A DNA stretch of 64,000 bases from Halomarinibacterium sp034670265 (GCA_034670265.1 JAXMNU010000004.1:1-64000), one strand, 5' to 3'. Positions 9,801 through 17,198 are shown, counted from the first letter of the stretch. Made by a program: numbers and translations. The notes: generated by a model from the sequence alone, not told the origin.

Positions 9801-10034
9801 GGCATAACTCCCAACAATCTCTATGTAACTAATAAGGCTATCGTAATTTTTTGTACTCCGGAAATGAGTGAGTTTTGTATCAAGCAATGCCTGAGCTTGA
9901 GTAATGGAATCTACTTTTATCCATTTTTCAATTTGTGTAACTCCTTTGTTAGAACCTTCTTGAGCTAGAATAGAAAAGCTGGTAAGAAAAAAACAAAAAA
10001 TTATGAAGGAGAAATGTTTTCTAAATTTTCCCAT
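6816..10034 (-). CDS. TPR-CHAT caspase-like protein, exported and membrane-anchored
   Basis: 1072 residues. A signal peptide (SFIIFCFFLTSFSILAQ) leads into about 550 residues of tetratricopeptide repeats, a helical region, and a C-terminal CHAT domain (about 690-1040). The caspase-like His-Cys dyad is visible as H899 (HIGTHAESDN) and C948 (ILTACETG). Residues about 1047-1067 form a membrane helix followed by YKKRK. With a signal peptide and one C-terminal helix, the TPR and CHAT domains should face the periplasm. The start codon is 1 bp after the anti-sigma-like gene, so the two are co-transcribed with the sigma gene. CHAT proteins are known or predicted proteases, some acting in conflict or cell-death systems. 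The target here is unknown; the anti-sigma-like protein or surface proteins of the regulon are candidates (inference). Confidence 0.9.
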   Translation of the reverse strand: MGKFRKHFSFIIFCFFLTSFSILAQEGSNKGVTQIEKWIKVDSITQAQALLDTKLTHFRSTKNYDSLISYIEIVGSYALAKGDRQKAYKKAEEFVAEINKSNDPTFISLALQRLGYLHSGTGDPRKTYSIFENAYEYAKQSNDPKKADFANVKYRLGYEAQNFGDFQLAKKHYLDAAKTLDNIQSKDVEFYQQIYNALGGMMWMEAKLDSSSYYFKKSLVELEKADESDLMNALFRPALIKMNLSVLKNALGENQEAITLSQESIKGFEAYIEKSTDEFRILGAKKHRTTAIENLGSYYHTIGEFKKADALITYANSEKKKFLEPNSSGMIISRIILAQAKSGIRDFEAAKTLLEEALKIIEENPGIENYWKSATLTTLGSAYENLGDIEKAYTYYTRGNEAYKTTLQGKYNKDYFDVLIDASNFYANADYPEKALEVAKEIYDEAKKGDFKNTLQDFYHTVNLAEISYKLNDYNNAIQYANEALVFQLGDKNNLVIEYRKPKALYILVAAEYAQNKSASIEKLSSMLEKVEEGLSILETRKATIKNYEDLSLFIEENNQLFELAKKIRLHLYQKTNNEAYLDDVMSLHESSMYSRIRSRLNLRSDVLLSKIPQEVVNRERQLKNNLNKIVSGESTNAIDTFFEVNNSWQRFIDSLKTQYPDYYKLHYATLEESVSGIQKYINNETTVIRYFFIEENLYALVMNTSEKKLFPLGFKDVKALIQQVSSQEFDVQKISPKLHKLYETLWKPFEGDITSKNVIIVPDRELFNLSFEMLTPKPISSFSEIASNSLLSKYNISYQFSLLVMKPKQNVVNTYDANYVAFAPEFSDKMKEEYQLTVKDSSNLDEAYLNLLPQPFSVDVIKKYSRQFNGTSFLNEKASKQLFQKSAGEHKIIHIGTHAESDNISPELSRLVFAKNSDPSNLDDNYLYTYEIYNYNLASNLAILTACETGKPGYQAGEGMISLAHAFNYAGSESILTSLWEIDEESSTKIIQSFYDYLSQGLPKDESLRKAKLDYIATAQGRTASPQYWAGLVLIGDTNPIALEDSSNIIYWVLGAILVLLLLLFLYKKRK

Positions 10035-10035
10035 A

Positions 10036-10779
10036 CTACTTTTCTTCTAGTACTTTCAATATCTTTTGAGCTTCTGGATGAGTACTTTTTTTAAAGTACT
10101 CAATTGCTTTTTCTTTATTGTCGCTTTTAATGTTTGAAAGGCCTAAATAATAAAAAGTATCTCCCAAAAACATACTTTCCTTTTGGGTCGTCACTTTTTC
10201 TAAAAATGGAATAGCCTCATCCAAATTTCCTTTAGCTAAATAAGTGACTCCAATAAAATAATTAAGGGTGTCGTTATCACTTTTTTGTGGTAGAAGAAGT
10301 TTCCATTTTTCTAAAGCTTTGTCGTATTCTTTCCGTTTGTAATTGACCATTCCGTCGTAAAAACTGAACTCATCTGTGCTTCCCATGGTAGTAGGTAAAC
10401 CAGGGTCAACCAAAAAATATTCATTAAATAATTTTTCGTTTGAATTACTTGGATTAAATACCCAAAAAATACCCAAAAGGATCACAGCCGAAGCTGCAAT
10501 GGCATAAAACAATCTGCTGTTAGTTCTATTGGAATAGCTAATACTTCGCACTGGAATTTCTTCCTCCATTTGTGAATGGAACTCATTCATTTTACTGCGG
10601 AAAGAAGCAGTTTCAATCCCAGCCAATAAAACTTCAACATCTTTTATTTGCTGTTGGAGTGTTTCGTTTTCTTGTACCGATTTTTCAAATTCAATTTTTT
10701 CATCAACAGCCATAGTATCGTTGAGGTAACGTTCTATAGTTTCCAGTAATTCTTGCGTTATGGTAGAATTTTTATTCAT
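10036..10779 (-). CDS. Anti-sigma-factor-like membrane protein with periplasmic TPR repeats
   Basis: 247 residues. The cytoplasmic N-terminus (about 1-85) has the ERYLNDTM ... EKIEFEKSV helix pattern seen in Bacteroidota anti-sigma-like proteins. A membrane helix lies at about 90-107 (LFYAIAASAVILLGIFWVF), and the C-terminal half has three TPR-like units (YDKALEKWKLLL, GNLDEAIPFLEKV, KEKAIEYFKKS). It overlaps the sigma gene by 8 bp and precedes the CHAT gene by 1 bp. The arrangement fits a transmembrane regulator that holds the sigma factor and senses a periplasmic signal through its TPR domain. No zinc-binding HxxxCxxC motif is visible, so the anti-sigma role rests on position, topology and N-terminal pattern. 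Confidence 0.8.
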   Translation of the reverse strand: MNKNSTITQELLETIERYLNDTMAVDEKIEFEKSVQENETLQQQIKDVEVLLAGIETASFRSKMNEFHSQMEEEIPVRSISYSNRTNSRLFYAIAASAVILLGIFWVFNPSNSNEKLFNEYFLVDPGLPTTMGSTDEFSFYDGMVNYKRKEYDKALEKWKLLLPQKSDNDTLNYFIGVTYLAKGNLDEAIPFLEKVTTQKESMFLGDTFYYLGLSNIKSDNKEKAIEYFKKSTHPEAQKILKVLEEK

Positions 10780-11338
10780 TGCTTATAACAAGTTCTTTTA
10801 ATTGCTGAATACAGCGATATTTTTTGTTTCGAGCAGAGGCTTCTCCAATATTAAACAAAGCTGCAATGTCTCGAAGTGATTTTTTTTCGAAATAAAACTG
10901 TGTGAGTAGTTGTTTACATTCACTTCCCATTTTTTGAAAAGCCCTTTCTGTAAGTGCTATTTTTTGCTCTTTCTCTTCAAATAAAGAAGAAGGATTTTCC
11001 TCACCATTTTCAGAAAATTGATGAAACGATTCTAATGAATTCGTTTTTTTGAAACGCGATGACCGAAGCTCATCTGTCCATTTATTTTTGGCTATTTGGT
11101 ACAAATATCCTTGGAGTGCCGTTTCATTATGAGGTGTAAACTTTCCTTCTTTAATGTTTTTCCAAACCGTAATAAACGCCTCTTGATATATGTCTTTTGC
11201 TTGGGGCATAGTTCCACTGTTTTTTAAAATAAAAGCTTCAATTTTTTTGTAGTTGTTTTGATACAACTCTTTTAAAACCAATTCATTATTGGCTTTAATA
11301 TTTGAAACTAATTCTTTTTGTGCTGTTAATTGTGTCAT
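10772..11338 (-). CDS. RNA polymerase sigma factor, ECF type
   Basis: 188 residues. Region 2 is visible (AKDIYQEAFITVWKNI, LYQIAKNKWTDELR), as is a C-terminal region 4 helix-turn-helix (KSLRDIAALFNIGEASARNKKYRC). Regions 1.1 and 3 are lacking, as expected for an extracytoplasmic-function sigma factor. It leads the operon with the anti-sigma-like and CHAT genes. The leader contains a TGATGACA-N14-CGATG element at 11404-11431, the same element found before four other units of this block, so the factor probably drives its own transcription and a local regulon. The promoter assignment is inference from motif distribution. Confidence 0.92.
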   Translation of the reverse strand: MTQLTAQKELVSNIKANNELVLKELYQNNYKKIEAFILKNSGTMPQAKDIYQEAFITVWKNIKEGKFTPHNETALQGYLYQIAKNKWTDELRSSRFKKTNSLESFHQFSENGEENPSSLFEEKEQKIALTERAFQKMGSECKQLLTQFYFEKKSLRDIAALFNIGEASARNKKYRCIQQLKELVISNE

Positions 11339-11403
11339 TACCCCATCTAAAGTAGATAGGGAAAGATACTAAAAATCAACTACATATTGATGTCATTTCT
11401 CTA

Positions 11404-11431
11404 TCATCGAGTATCATCAAAAATGTCATCA
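11404..11431 (-). promoter_or_regulatory. ECF-type promoter, site 5 (sigma operon autoregulation)
   Basis: Reverse strand: TGATGACA, 14 bp, CGATGA, about 66 bp before the sigma factor ATG at 11338. It sits back to back with site 4 on the other strand. Confidence 0.75.
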
Positions 11432-11442
11432 TAAATTTTATT

Positions 11443-11470
11443 TGATGACAAATTGTATCCTTTACGATGA
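11443..11470 (+). promoter_or_regulatory. ECF-type promoter, site 4 (divergent)
   Basis: Forward strand: TGATGACA, 14 bp, CGATGA, ending 31 bp before the ATG at 11502. It is the only forward-strand copy, and links the beta-lactamase-fold gene to the regulon on the other strand. Confidence 0.75.
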
Positions 11471-11501
11471 TTAATTGTAAATCAATTAACTTTCTTTTAT
11501 T

Positions 11502-13391
11502 ATGAAAACTTTTTACTTTATTCTACTACTTTTTTTAGGCTCAATTACCAATCCTTTTTTTGCACAAACTGGAATTGACGTTCCAGAAATGAGTGCTTGT
11601 GACTCACAAATACAGAGCTTTATGAGCACTTTTGGTATTCCAAGTGTATCTATTGCCCTAGCAAAAGATGGGGAATTAAAATATATGCGCTCTTTTGGAA
11701 ATTGGGATGTAAGTAATTCTCAATCAACTTACCCTTATCACATGTTTCGAATTGCAAGTGTTTCAAAACCTATTACAGCCGTTGGAATTATGAAAATGGT
11801 TGAAGATGGACTTATTGCACTAGATGATACTGTTTTTGGAACGGGTGGACTTTTAGAAAATCATTGGTATTTTTCTAACAGTACCATAATTGATAATAAT
11901 GTTTACTTAATAACAGTTCAGCAATTATTAGAGCATTCAGCTGGTTGGGATAGAAGTGTTGATTGCTTCCCAAGTCCAACATCACCTTATCCATGGCACT
12001 TTGGTGGTTGTGATCCTATTGTAGCCCCACTTCACGTAACAGAGTTTTACGGAGAGTCCAATCCAGTTAAGGAAGAACACCTTATTAATTATGTTCTTGA
12101 AAAGAATTTAAATTTTAACCCAGGAACTTCCTATAGTTATTCGAATATGGGATTCTTAGTTTTAAGTGAAATTATTGAAGAAGTTTCTGGAATGAGTTAT
12201 GAAGCTTGGATGCAACAAGAGATATTTCATCCTTTAGGGATTTACGATATGTATATTGGAGAAAATCTCATTGACGATAAAAAAGAAAGAGAAGGAGAAT
12301 ATGTGGGTAATGGTTTCACTACGCTAGATTTATATGGTAGTGGGAACACTGTTCCTTGGGAATATGGTGGATTTTCGGTTAACGCAATGGACGGTCACGG
12401 AGGTTGGATAGCTTCTGCTAGAGATATGGTAAGATTGTTAGTGGCTGTTGATGGATTTCCTACAAAACCCGATATATTAAGTCCAACTACAATTGCAACT
12501 ATGGTGACTCCTTCAGCAAACAACTCAAATTATGCAAAAGGCTGGTCTGTAAATGGAGCAAATAACTGGTGGCATACTGGAGCAGTGGACGGAACAGCAA
12601 GTATGTGGGTGCGCTCTAACAGTGGTTATACTTGGGCGATTGTTTTAAACAAAAGAATTGTTGATGGAAACGCTTCAGCTTTTTGGGCTGCTGTGGATGC
12701 TATGGGTTGGGATTGTATAGCAAGTACTGCCACTTTTCCATCGCACGATTTCTTTAGTGCTCCAACGGTTAACGCTAGTAATCTATTTGTTAGTGGAGAT
12801 GGAACTAGCCAATTCGATTTATCATGGGCCAATGGAAATGGAACTTCAAGAATAGCTGTGGTGAAAGATATTACCAATAATACAGATCCTTTCGATTTTA
12901 GTGCATATCCACTAGACGGAGTTGAGTATACTGGAGATTTGCAATTTGGAAGTGGTGATGACTTGGGTGACGGTTCTTATGTTGTGTATAATGGAACTGA
13001 TAGTAATATCACCGTTACCAATTTAGACCCATCATCAACATATGCTATTAGAGTATATGAATATACCAAGAACAGTGAAAATGGAGATAATGCTCTCTAC
13101 TTATTAGGAAATCCTGCCGAAAAAGTGGCTACACTTAGTATTACAAATGCAGATTTAGATCAGTTTATTACTATTTATCCAACCATAGTTTCAGAAGCAT
13201 TAAACGTAAACAAATCTACCTCTGAAATTGCAGAATATACAATCTACGATTTACAGGGAAGAAGTATTAAAAGTGGATTGGTGGAGAATGAAACAACCGC
13301 AATCAGCCTTCCTTCATTGCAAGGAGGATTGTATTTAATTTCTTTCGATTTTGAAGGAAAGCAACTCGTCAAAAGATTTATAAAAAGATAA
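11502..13391 (+). CDS. Secreted beta-lactamase-fold serine hydrolase with T9SS sorting domain
   Basis: 629 residues. A signal peptide (to about residue 21) is followed by a serine beta-lactamase/penicillin-binding-type domain (PF00144 kind). Its three motifs are S86-V-S-K89 (ASVSKP), Y213-S-N215 and H358-T-G360, the last replacing the usual KTG. A middle region of about 150 residues (416-560) is beta-rich and resembles a fibronectin-like module. A T9SS sorting domain follows (ITIYPTIVSEALNVNK ... LVKRFIKR). The enzyme acts outside the cell; family members include esterases, DD-peptidases and D-aminopeptidases, and the sequence does not choose among them. Site 4 and a terminator at 13412-13437 make it a single-gene unit, divergent from the sigma factor. 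Confidence 0.9.
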   Translation: MKTFYFILLLFLGSITNPFFAQTGIDVPEMSACDSQIQSFMSTFGIPSVSIALAKDGELKYMRSFGNWDVSNSQSTYPYHMFRIASVSKPITAVGIMKMVEDGLIALDDTVFGTGGLLENHWYFSNSTIIDNNVYLITVQQLLEHSAGWDRSVDCFPSPTSPYPWHFGGCDPIVAPLHVTEFYGESNPVKEEHLINYVLEKNLNFNPGTSYSYSNMGFLVLSEIIEEVSGMSYEAWMQQEIFHPLGIYDMYIGENLIDDKKEREGEYVGNGFTTLDLYGSGNTVPWEYGGFSVNAMDGHGGWIASARDMVRLLVAVDGFPTKPDILSPTTIATMVTPSANNSNYAKGWSVNGANNWWHTGAVDGTASMWVRSNSGYTWAIVLNKRIVDGNASAFWAAVDAMGWDCIASTATFPSHDFFSAPTVNASNLFVSGDGTSQFDLSWANGNGTSRIAVVKDITNNTDPFDFSAYPLDGVEYTGDLQFGSGDDLGDGSYVVYNGTDSNITVTNLDPSSTYAIRVYEYTKNSENGDNALYLLGNPAEKVATLSITNADLDQFITIYPTIVSEALNVNKSTSEIAEYTIYDLQGRSIKSGLVENETTAISLPSLQGGLYLISFDFEGKQLVKRFIKR

Positions 13392-13411
13392 CCACTTTAG
13401 TTTCTTTTTTT

Positions 13412-13437
13412 AAAAGCCACTCTCATAGTGGCTTTTT
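13412..13437 (+). terminator. Rho-independent terminator
   Basis: AAAAGCCACT pairs with AGTGGCTTTT (10 bp) around the 5-nt loop CTCAT, ending in T residues, 20 bp after the stop of the beta-lactamase-fold gene. Confidence 0.85.
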
Positions 13438-13462
13438 CTATTTATTACAATACCTAAATGGT

Positions 13463-13470
13463 TATATTTG
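13463..13470 (+). promoter_or_regulatory. Housekeeping -7 box (TATATTTG)
   Basis: TATATTTG matches the Bacteroidota primary-sigma TAnnTTTG element and lies 16 bp before the mvaD ATG. No clear TTG at -33 was seen. Confidence 0.5.
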
Positions 13471-13486
13471 TTCCTCAAAGTTTGCT

Positions 13487-14584
13487 ATGGATAAAATCCA
13501 ATTTATTCCTGAAACCTATACTATTTTTCCTGAAAAGGGTACTGTCTCGTGGCAGTCACCAAGTAATATTGCTTTAGTAAAATATTGGGGAAAATACGGC
13601 GATCAACTGCCTAAAAATGCTTCTATTAGTTTTACGTTAAGCAACTGCAATACAAAAACAACTGTTTCTTTTCATAAGAAAAATTCAGAGTGTTTTGACT
13701 TTGAAGTCTATCTCGACGGAAAGAGAGAAAAGGGTTTTGAACCCAAAATTCAAAAATTCTTTGAGCGAGTTGAAGCCTATGTACCTTTTCTGAAAAACTA
13801 TCAATTTAAAATTGAGACCTCCAATAGTTTTCCGCACAGTAGCGGAATCGCCTCTTCTGCCAGCGGAATGAGTGCTTTGGCGTGTTGTTTGGTCGAGATG
13901 GAAAGGTCATTGAGCGAAGCCGAAATGAACGACGTTTCGACTCCGCTCAACGACCAAGAATTAAAAAAAGCATCCTTTTTAGCGCGGTTAGGTTCAGGTA
14001 GTGCGTGTCGAAGCATCGTAGGACCTTTGGTAGTTTGGGGAGAACATCTGCAAATAGGGAAGGCAACTAATTTATACGGAGTAGCATACCCCTATACGGT
14101 TCATAAAAATTTTGAAAACTATCAAGACACCATTTTATTAGTGGATAAAGGTGAAAAGCAGGTGAGTAGTACCGTTGGACATGATTTGATGCACGACCAT
14201 CCATTTGCCGAACAGCGTTTTAAGCAAGCCAACGAAAATTTGTCGAAACTCATTCCTGTGTTGAAGAGCGGCGACCTTTCTGAATTTATTTCTATAGTCG
14301 AAAGCGAAGCACTTTCGCTTCACGCTATGATGCTTACTTCCCATCCCTATTTTATTTTGATGAAACCTAATACACTGGAGATTATCAATAGAATTTGGGC
14401 ATTTAGAAAAGAAAGGGGAAGCAATGTCTGTTTCACCCTTGACGCTGGTGCTAATGTACATGTGTTTTATCCAGAATCTGAAAAGGAAGCAGTTTCAAAA
14501 TTTATTAAAACCGATTTGGCACCCTTTTGCAAAAACGGTGAATTTATTGAAGATCAAACAGGTTTAGGAGCTCATAAACTATAA
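13487..14584 (+). CDS. mvaD: Diphosphomevalonate decarboxylase
   Basis: 365 residues, of the GHMP kinase superfamily. It converts mevalonate 5-diphosphate to isopentenyl diphosphate with ATP in the cytoplasm. The family signature SNIALVKYWGK (about 23-33) is present, followed by the phosphate loop SSGIASSASGMSALA (about 119-133), KASFLARLGSGSACRS and the C-terminal FTLDAGANVHVFYP. Between the phosphate loop and KASFLARLGSGS lies an unusual stretch (about residues 140-157, RSLSEAEMNDVSTPLND) encoded by an intact REP-like palindrome (13905-13955). The reading frame is kept, so the enzyme is probably active with an extra surface loop. Mevalonate kinase follows at 16242. Confidence 0.95.
   Translation: MDKIQFIPETYTIFPEKGTVSWQSPSNIALVKYWGKYGDQLPKNASISFTLSNCNTKTTVSFHKKNSECFDFEVYLDGKREKGFEPKIQKFFERVEAYVPFLKNYQFKIETSNSFPHSSGIASSASGMSALACCLVEMERSLSEAEMNDVSTPLNDQELKKASFLARLGSGSACRSIVGPLVVWGEHLQIGKATNLYGVAYPYTVHKNFENYQDTILLVDKGEKQVSSTVGHDLMHDHPFAEQRFKQANENLSKLIPVLKSGDLSEFISIVESEALSLHAMMLTSHPYFILMKPNTLEIINRIWAFRKERGSNVCFTLDAGANVHVFYPESEKEAVSKFIKTDLAPFCKNGEFIEDQTGLGAHKL
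13905..13955. repeat. REP-like palindrome inserted in frame in mvaD
   Basis: Two 21-bp arms (13905-13925 and 13935-13955) are inverted repeats with three mismatches around a 9-bp loop. The core TTGAGCGAAGCCGAAA / TTTCGACTCCGCTCAA resembles dispersed intergenic palindromes of Flavobacteria. It adds about 17 residues to the protein. Confidence 0.75.
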
Positions 14585-16069
14585 TCATTCTATTACAATT
14601 TTCGTCGTGCCTATTACCCCTTTTTCGGAAACTAGCTTTGCGATATAAACGCCACTTGCCAAGAGTGACGTTTCAAAAAGGGTAATTTCTGAAACCACTG
14701 AAATCACTTCAATTTTCTGCCCTAGCATCGAAAATAGTTCAATCTGAAGTGTATCGTTTTGTTGAAGTATTTCAGAAGGATAATTAAAGGAAAATTCTTC
14801 CGAAACAGGATTTGGACTTACAAAAAAATGTAACTTCTTAATAAATTCATCTGTTCCTAAAAGCTCCATGATTTCCGAAACCTTTAAAACCACCGAATTA
14901 TTATCGCAAATTACATCAAAGGTGTAGCTAAAGTTAGTAGTACTTGCATAAATTTCAGTAGGCAGATTGCAACTTAGATTATTACTGCTAGTGAGAACGG
15001 TTATTTCGTCTTCTAGTGCCAATTCATCCATTAAATATACTTGGATATTTCCTTCAATGGTGGGTGACCCGAATATATTTACCATATCATGATCTGAAGG
15101 GCTTAGCACATCTATTTCGAGTATTGCATTGGGCGGAAAATTAAAATTATTGACGAATTCCAAAGTCCCAATGCTGTGAAATCCTCCTGGGTAAATAAAA
15201 CCATTGTTTACAAAATTAGCCGTAATATCAAATGAACCAGTTCCCAACAAAAACCCGTCTTCATTATTGGTGAAATTTTGAGAACCTACTAAAAACAAGA
15301 ATATCTGTTCTTCATCCAACAGAATTATACCAGAATTATTCATATCAAAAATCATATAGAAAGCTCCCGGGCCCCCATTACTAATTCTTCGTACCATACC
15401 TTCGTTATTGACCGTCGCTGTGCCAGAATCTTCAATTAATCCCCCTGGGCTATTGATATTTATTTCGGCTCCATGAGCGTTGTTGATGGTGGTTATTCCA
15501 AGCATATTGATAGTACCACTATCTTCAATTAAAATTTCACTTCGGTTATTGATAGTAACATCATTAATATCCTTAAAGGGAGCTTCATTAATACGAATCA
15601 AGCCATCATTTTCAATAGTTCCTCCTTCCAACATTCCATCCGAAAATTGTAGTTCGCCTCCGTCTGTAATCTCAATTTCACTAGAAACTCCGTTAGTAAT
15701 AGTTCCTTCCACTACAAGTGTAGCGCCTTGCTCAATCACAATCGTCGCTCCATTATTATGCAATGTTCCAATTACTTCGATTTGGGCATTATTAAGAGTA
15801 AGGGTCTGCTGACTGGTTAGCGCAACATTTACAATTAATCTGGCACCCTCTTGTATGACAATAATACCGCCTTCGTTGTTCGCACTTACATCAACTATAA
15901 TTCCATTGCCCGAAATTAATACATCGCTCGTTCCATCTGGAACCGAAAAAACATCCCAATTATCGGGATTGTTCCAATAATTATCGCCTCCATTGCCTGT
16001 CCACGTATGGGATTGCGAAAAGGCAATAAAGGGAAGGAAAACAAATAAGAAAAAAGTAATCTTTTTCAT
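14585..16069 (-). CDS. T9SS-exported beta-rich surface protein
   Basis: 494 residues. A signal peptide (FFLFVFLPFIAFSQ) is followed by a HTWTGNGGDNYWNNPDNWD module common at the start of Bacteroidota adhesins. Then comes a long repetitive region of short strands rich in Asn, Gly and Ile (INNHGAEININ-like turns) that should fold as a parallel beta-helix. A T9SS type A tail closes the protein (FFVSPNPVSEEFSFNY ... GVIGTTKIVIE). No catalytic motif was seen. It is convergent with mvaD (stops adjoin) and divergent from mevalonate kinase, so it interrupts the isoprenoid block. The role is probably adhesion; the ligand is unknown. Confidence 0.8.
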   Translation of the reverse strand: MKKITFFLFVFLPFIAFSQSHTWTGNGGDNYWNNPDNWDVFSVPDGTSDVLISGNGIIVDVSANNEGGIIVIQEGARLIVNVALTSQQTLTLNNAQIEVIGTLHNNGATIVIEQGATLVVEGTITNGVSSEIEITDGGELQFSDGMLEGGTIENDGLIRINEAPFKDINDVTINNRSEILIEDSGTINMLGITTINNAHGAEININSPGGLIEDSGTATVNNEGMVRRISNGGPGAFYMIFDMNNSGIILLDEEQIFLFLVGSQNFTNNEDGFLLGTGSFDITANFVNNGFIYPGGFHSIGTLEFVNNFNFPPNAILEIDVLSPSDHDMVNIFGSPTIEGNIQVYLMDELALEDEITVLTSSNNLSCNLPTEIYASTTNFSYTFDVICDNNSVVLKVSEIMELLGTDEFIKKLHFFVSPNPVSEEFSFNYPSEILQQNDTLQIELFSMLGQKIEVISVVSEITLFETSLLASGVYIAKLVSEKGVIGTTKIVIE

Positions 16070-16172
16070 AAGTTAGATTTTTTATTTGTAAGATACTAAA
16101 AATCTGAATGTTGCTATTTGTCTTTTCTGTAGTTTTTGGTTTTTTTTCACAAATAGATACGCTTATAAGTAC

Positions 16173-16180
16173 TATATTTG
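16173..16180 (+). promoter_or_regulatory. Housekeeping -7 box (TATATTTG)
   Basis: Matches TAnnTTTG, 61 bp before the mevalonate kinase ATG, in the 172-bp divergent gap after the T9SS protein. Confidence 0.45.
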
Positions 16181-16241
16181 CCATGGAGTTAAGTAATATT
16201 TTAAAATGTAGTATCTTTATACTGCAACTGTAAACAAGCGT

Positions 16242-17180
16242 ATGCACGGTCCCCTTTTCTATTCAAAAATCCTTCTCTTTGGCGAATATGGTATCATTAA
16301 AGATTCCAAAGGTCTTTCTATCCCTTATAATTTTTACAACGGTGCATTAAAGATTGACGAACACCACACCGTGGGAACGTTTAAATCTAATGACAATTTG
16401 CGTCGTTTTTCAGAATATTTAGAAAAATTACAAGAGGAGCAACCCAAGTTGGTGAATTTTGATTTGGATAGACTGAAAAAGGATATCACTAACGGATTAT
16501 ACTTTGATTCTAGTATTCCGCAAGGATACGGTGTTGGGAGTAGCGGTGCGTTAGTAGCTGCGATTTACGACAAATATGCTACCGAAAAAATTACGGTGCT
16601 CGAAAACTTAACGCGTGAAAAGTTACTACAACTGAAGACTATTTTTTCTGAAATGGAATCGTTTTTCCACGGAAAATCTTCAGGATTGGACCCGCTTAAT
16701 AGCTATTTAAGTTTACCCATACTTATCAATTCCAAAGATCATATTGAACCTGCCGGCATCCCTTCGCAAACCGAAAGCGGAAAAGGAGCTGTCTTTTTAT
16801 TAGATAGTGGAACGACAGGCGAAACGGCGCCTATGGTGCATATTTTTATGGAGAAAATGAAGCAGGAAGGTTTCAGAAATATGCTGAAGAATCAATTTGT
16901 AAAACATACCGATGCCTGTGTAGAAGATTTCCTAAAAGGCGATGTAAAATCCCTCTTCGGAAATATAAAACACCTTTCTAAAGTAGTATTGGACAACTTT
17001 AAACCTATGATTCCGAAGGAATTCCACAAACTTTGGAAAAAAGGAATCGATACCAATGCATATTACCTCAAACTTTGTGGTTCTGGCGGGGGCGGATATA
17101 TGCTAGGTTTTACTGAAGACCTCGAAAAGGCCAAAGCGGCTTTAAAAGACTACAAACTAGAAGTGGTTTACAACTTCTAG
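16242..17180 (+). CDS. mvk: Mevalonate kinase-like GHMP kinase
   Basis: 312 residues. It phosphorylates mevalonate with ATP in the cytoplasm. The N-terminal motif SKILLFGEYGIIKDSKGLS, the ATP loop IPQGYGVGSSGALVAAIYD (about residues 93-111), FHGKSSGLDPLNSY and the C-terminal KLCGSGGGGYMLGF are the GHMP motifs in order. The length fits the short Bacteroidota form. It is followed 18 bp later by a UbiA-type prenyltransferase and shares the locus with mvaD, which supports an isoprenoid role. Phosphomevalonate kinase is not in the window. A different GHMP substrate cannot be excluded from sequence alone. Confidence 0.85.
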   Translation: MHGPLFYSKILLFGEYGIIKDSKGLSIPYNFYNGALKIDEHHTVGTFKSNDNLRRFSEYLEKLQEEQPKLVNFDLDRLKKDITNGLYFDSSIPQGYGVGSSGALVAAIYDKYATEKITVLENLTREKLLQLKTIFSEMESFFHGKSSGLDPLNSYLSLPILINSKDHIEPAGIPSQTESGKGAVFLLDSGTTGETAPMVHIFMEKMKQEGFRNMLKNQFVKHTDACVEDFLKGDVKSLFGNIKHLSKVVLDNFKPMIPKEFHKLWKKGIDTNAYYLKLCGSGGGGYMLGFTEDLEKAKAALKDYKLEVVYNF

Positions 17181-17198
17181 ATTCCCTTAAACGGCTCT

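Noticed and set aside
6816..10034. Type III-E (Craspase) TPR-CHAT protein
   Set aside because: No gRAMP/Cas7-11, no CRISPR array, and the protein has a signal peptide and membrane anchor.
14268..14330. Palindromic GAAAGCGAAGCACTTTCGCTTC in mvaD
   Set aside because: It encodes a normal-looking part of the enzyme (VESEALSLHAMM), so it is likely chance symmetry in coding DNA.
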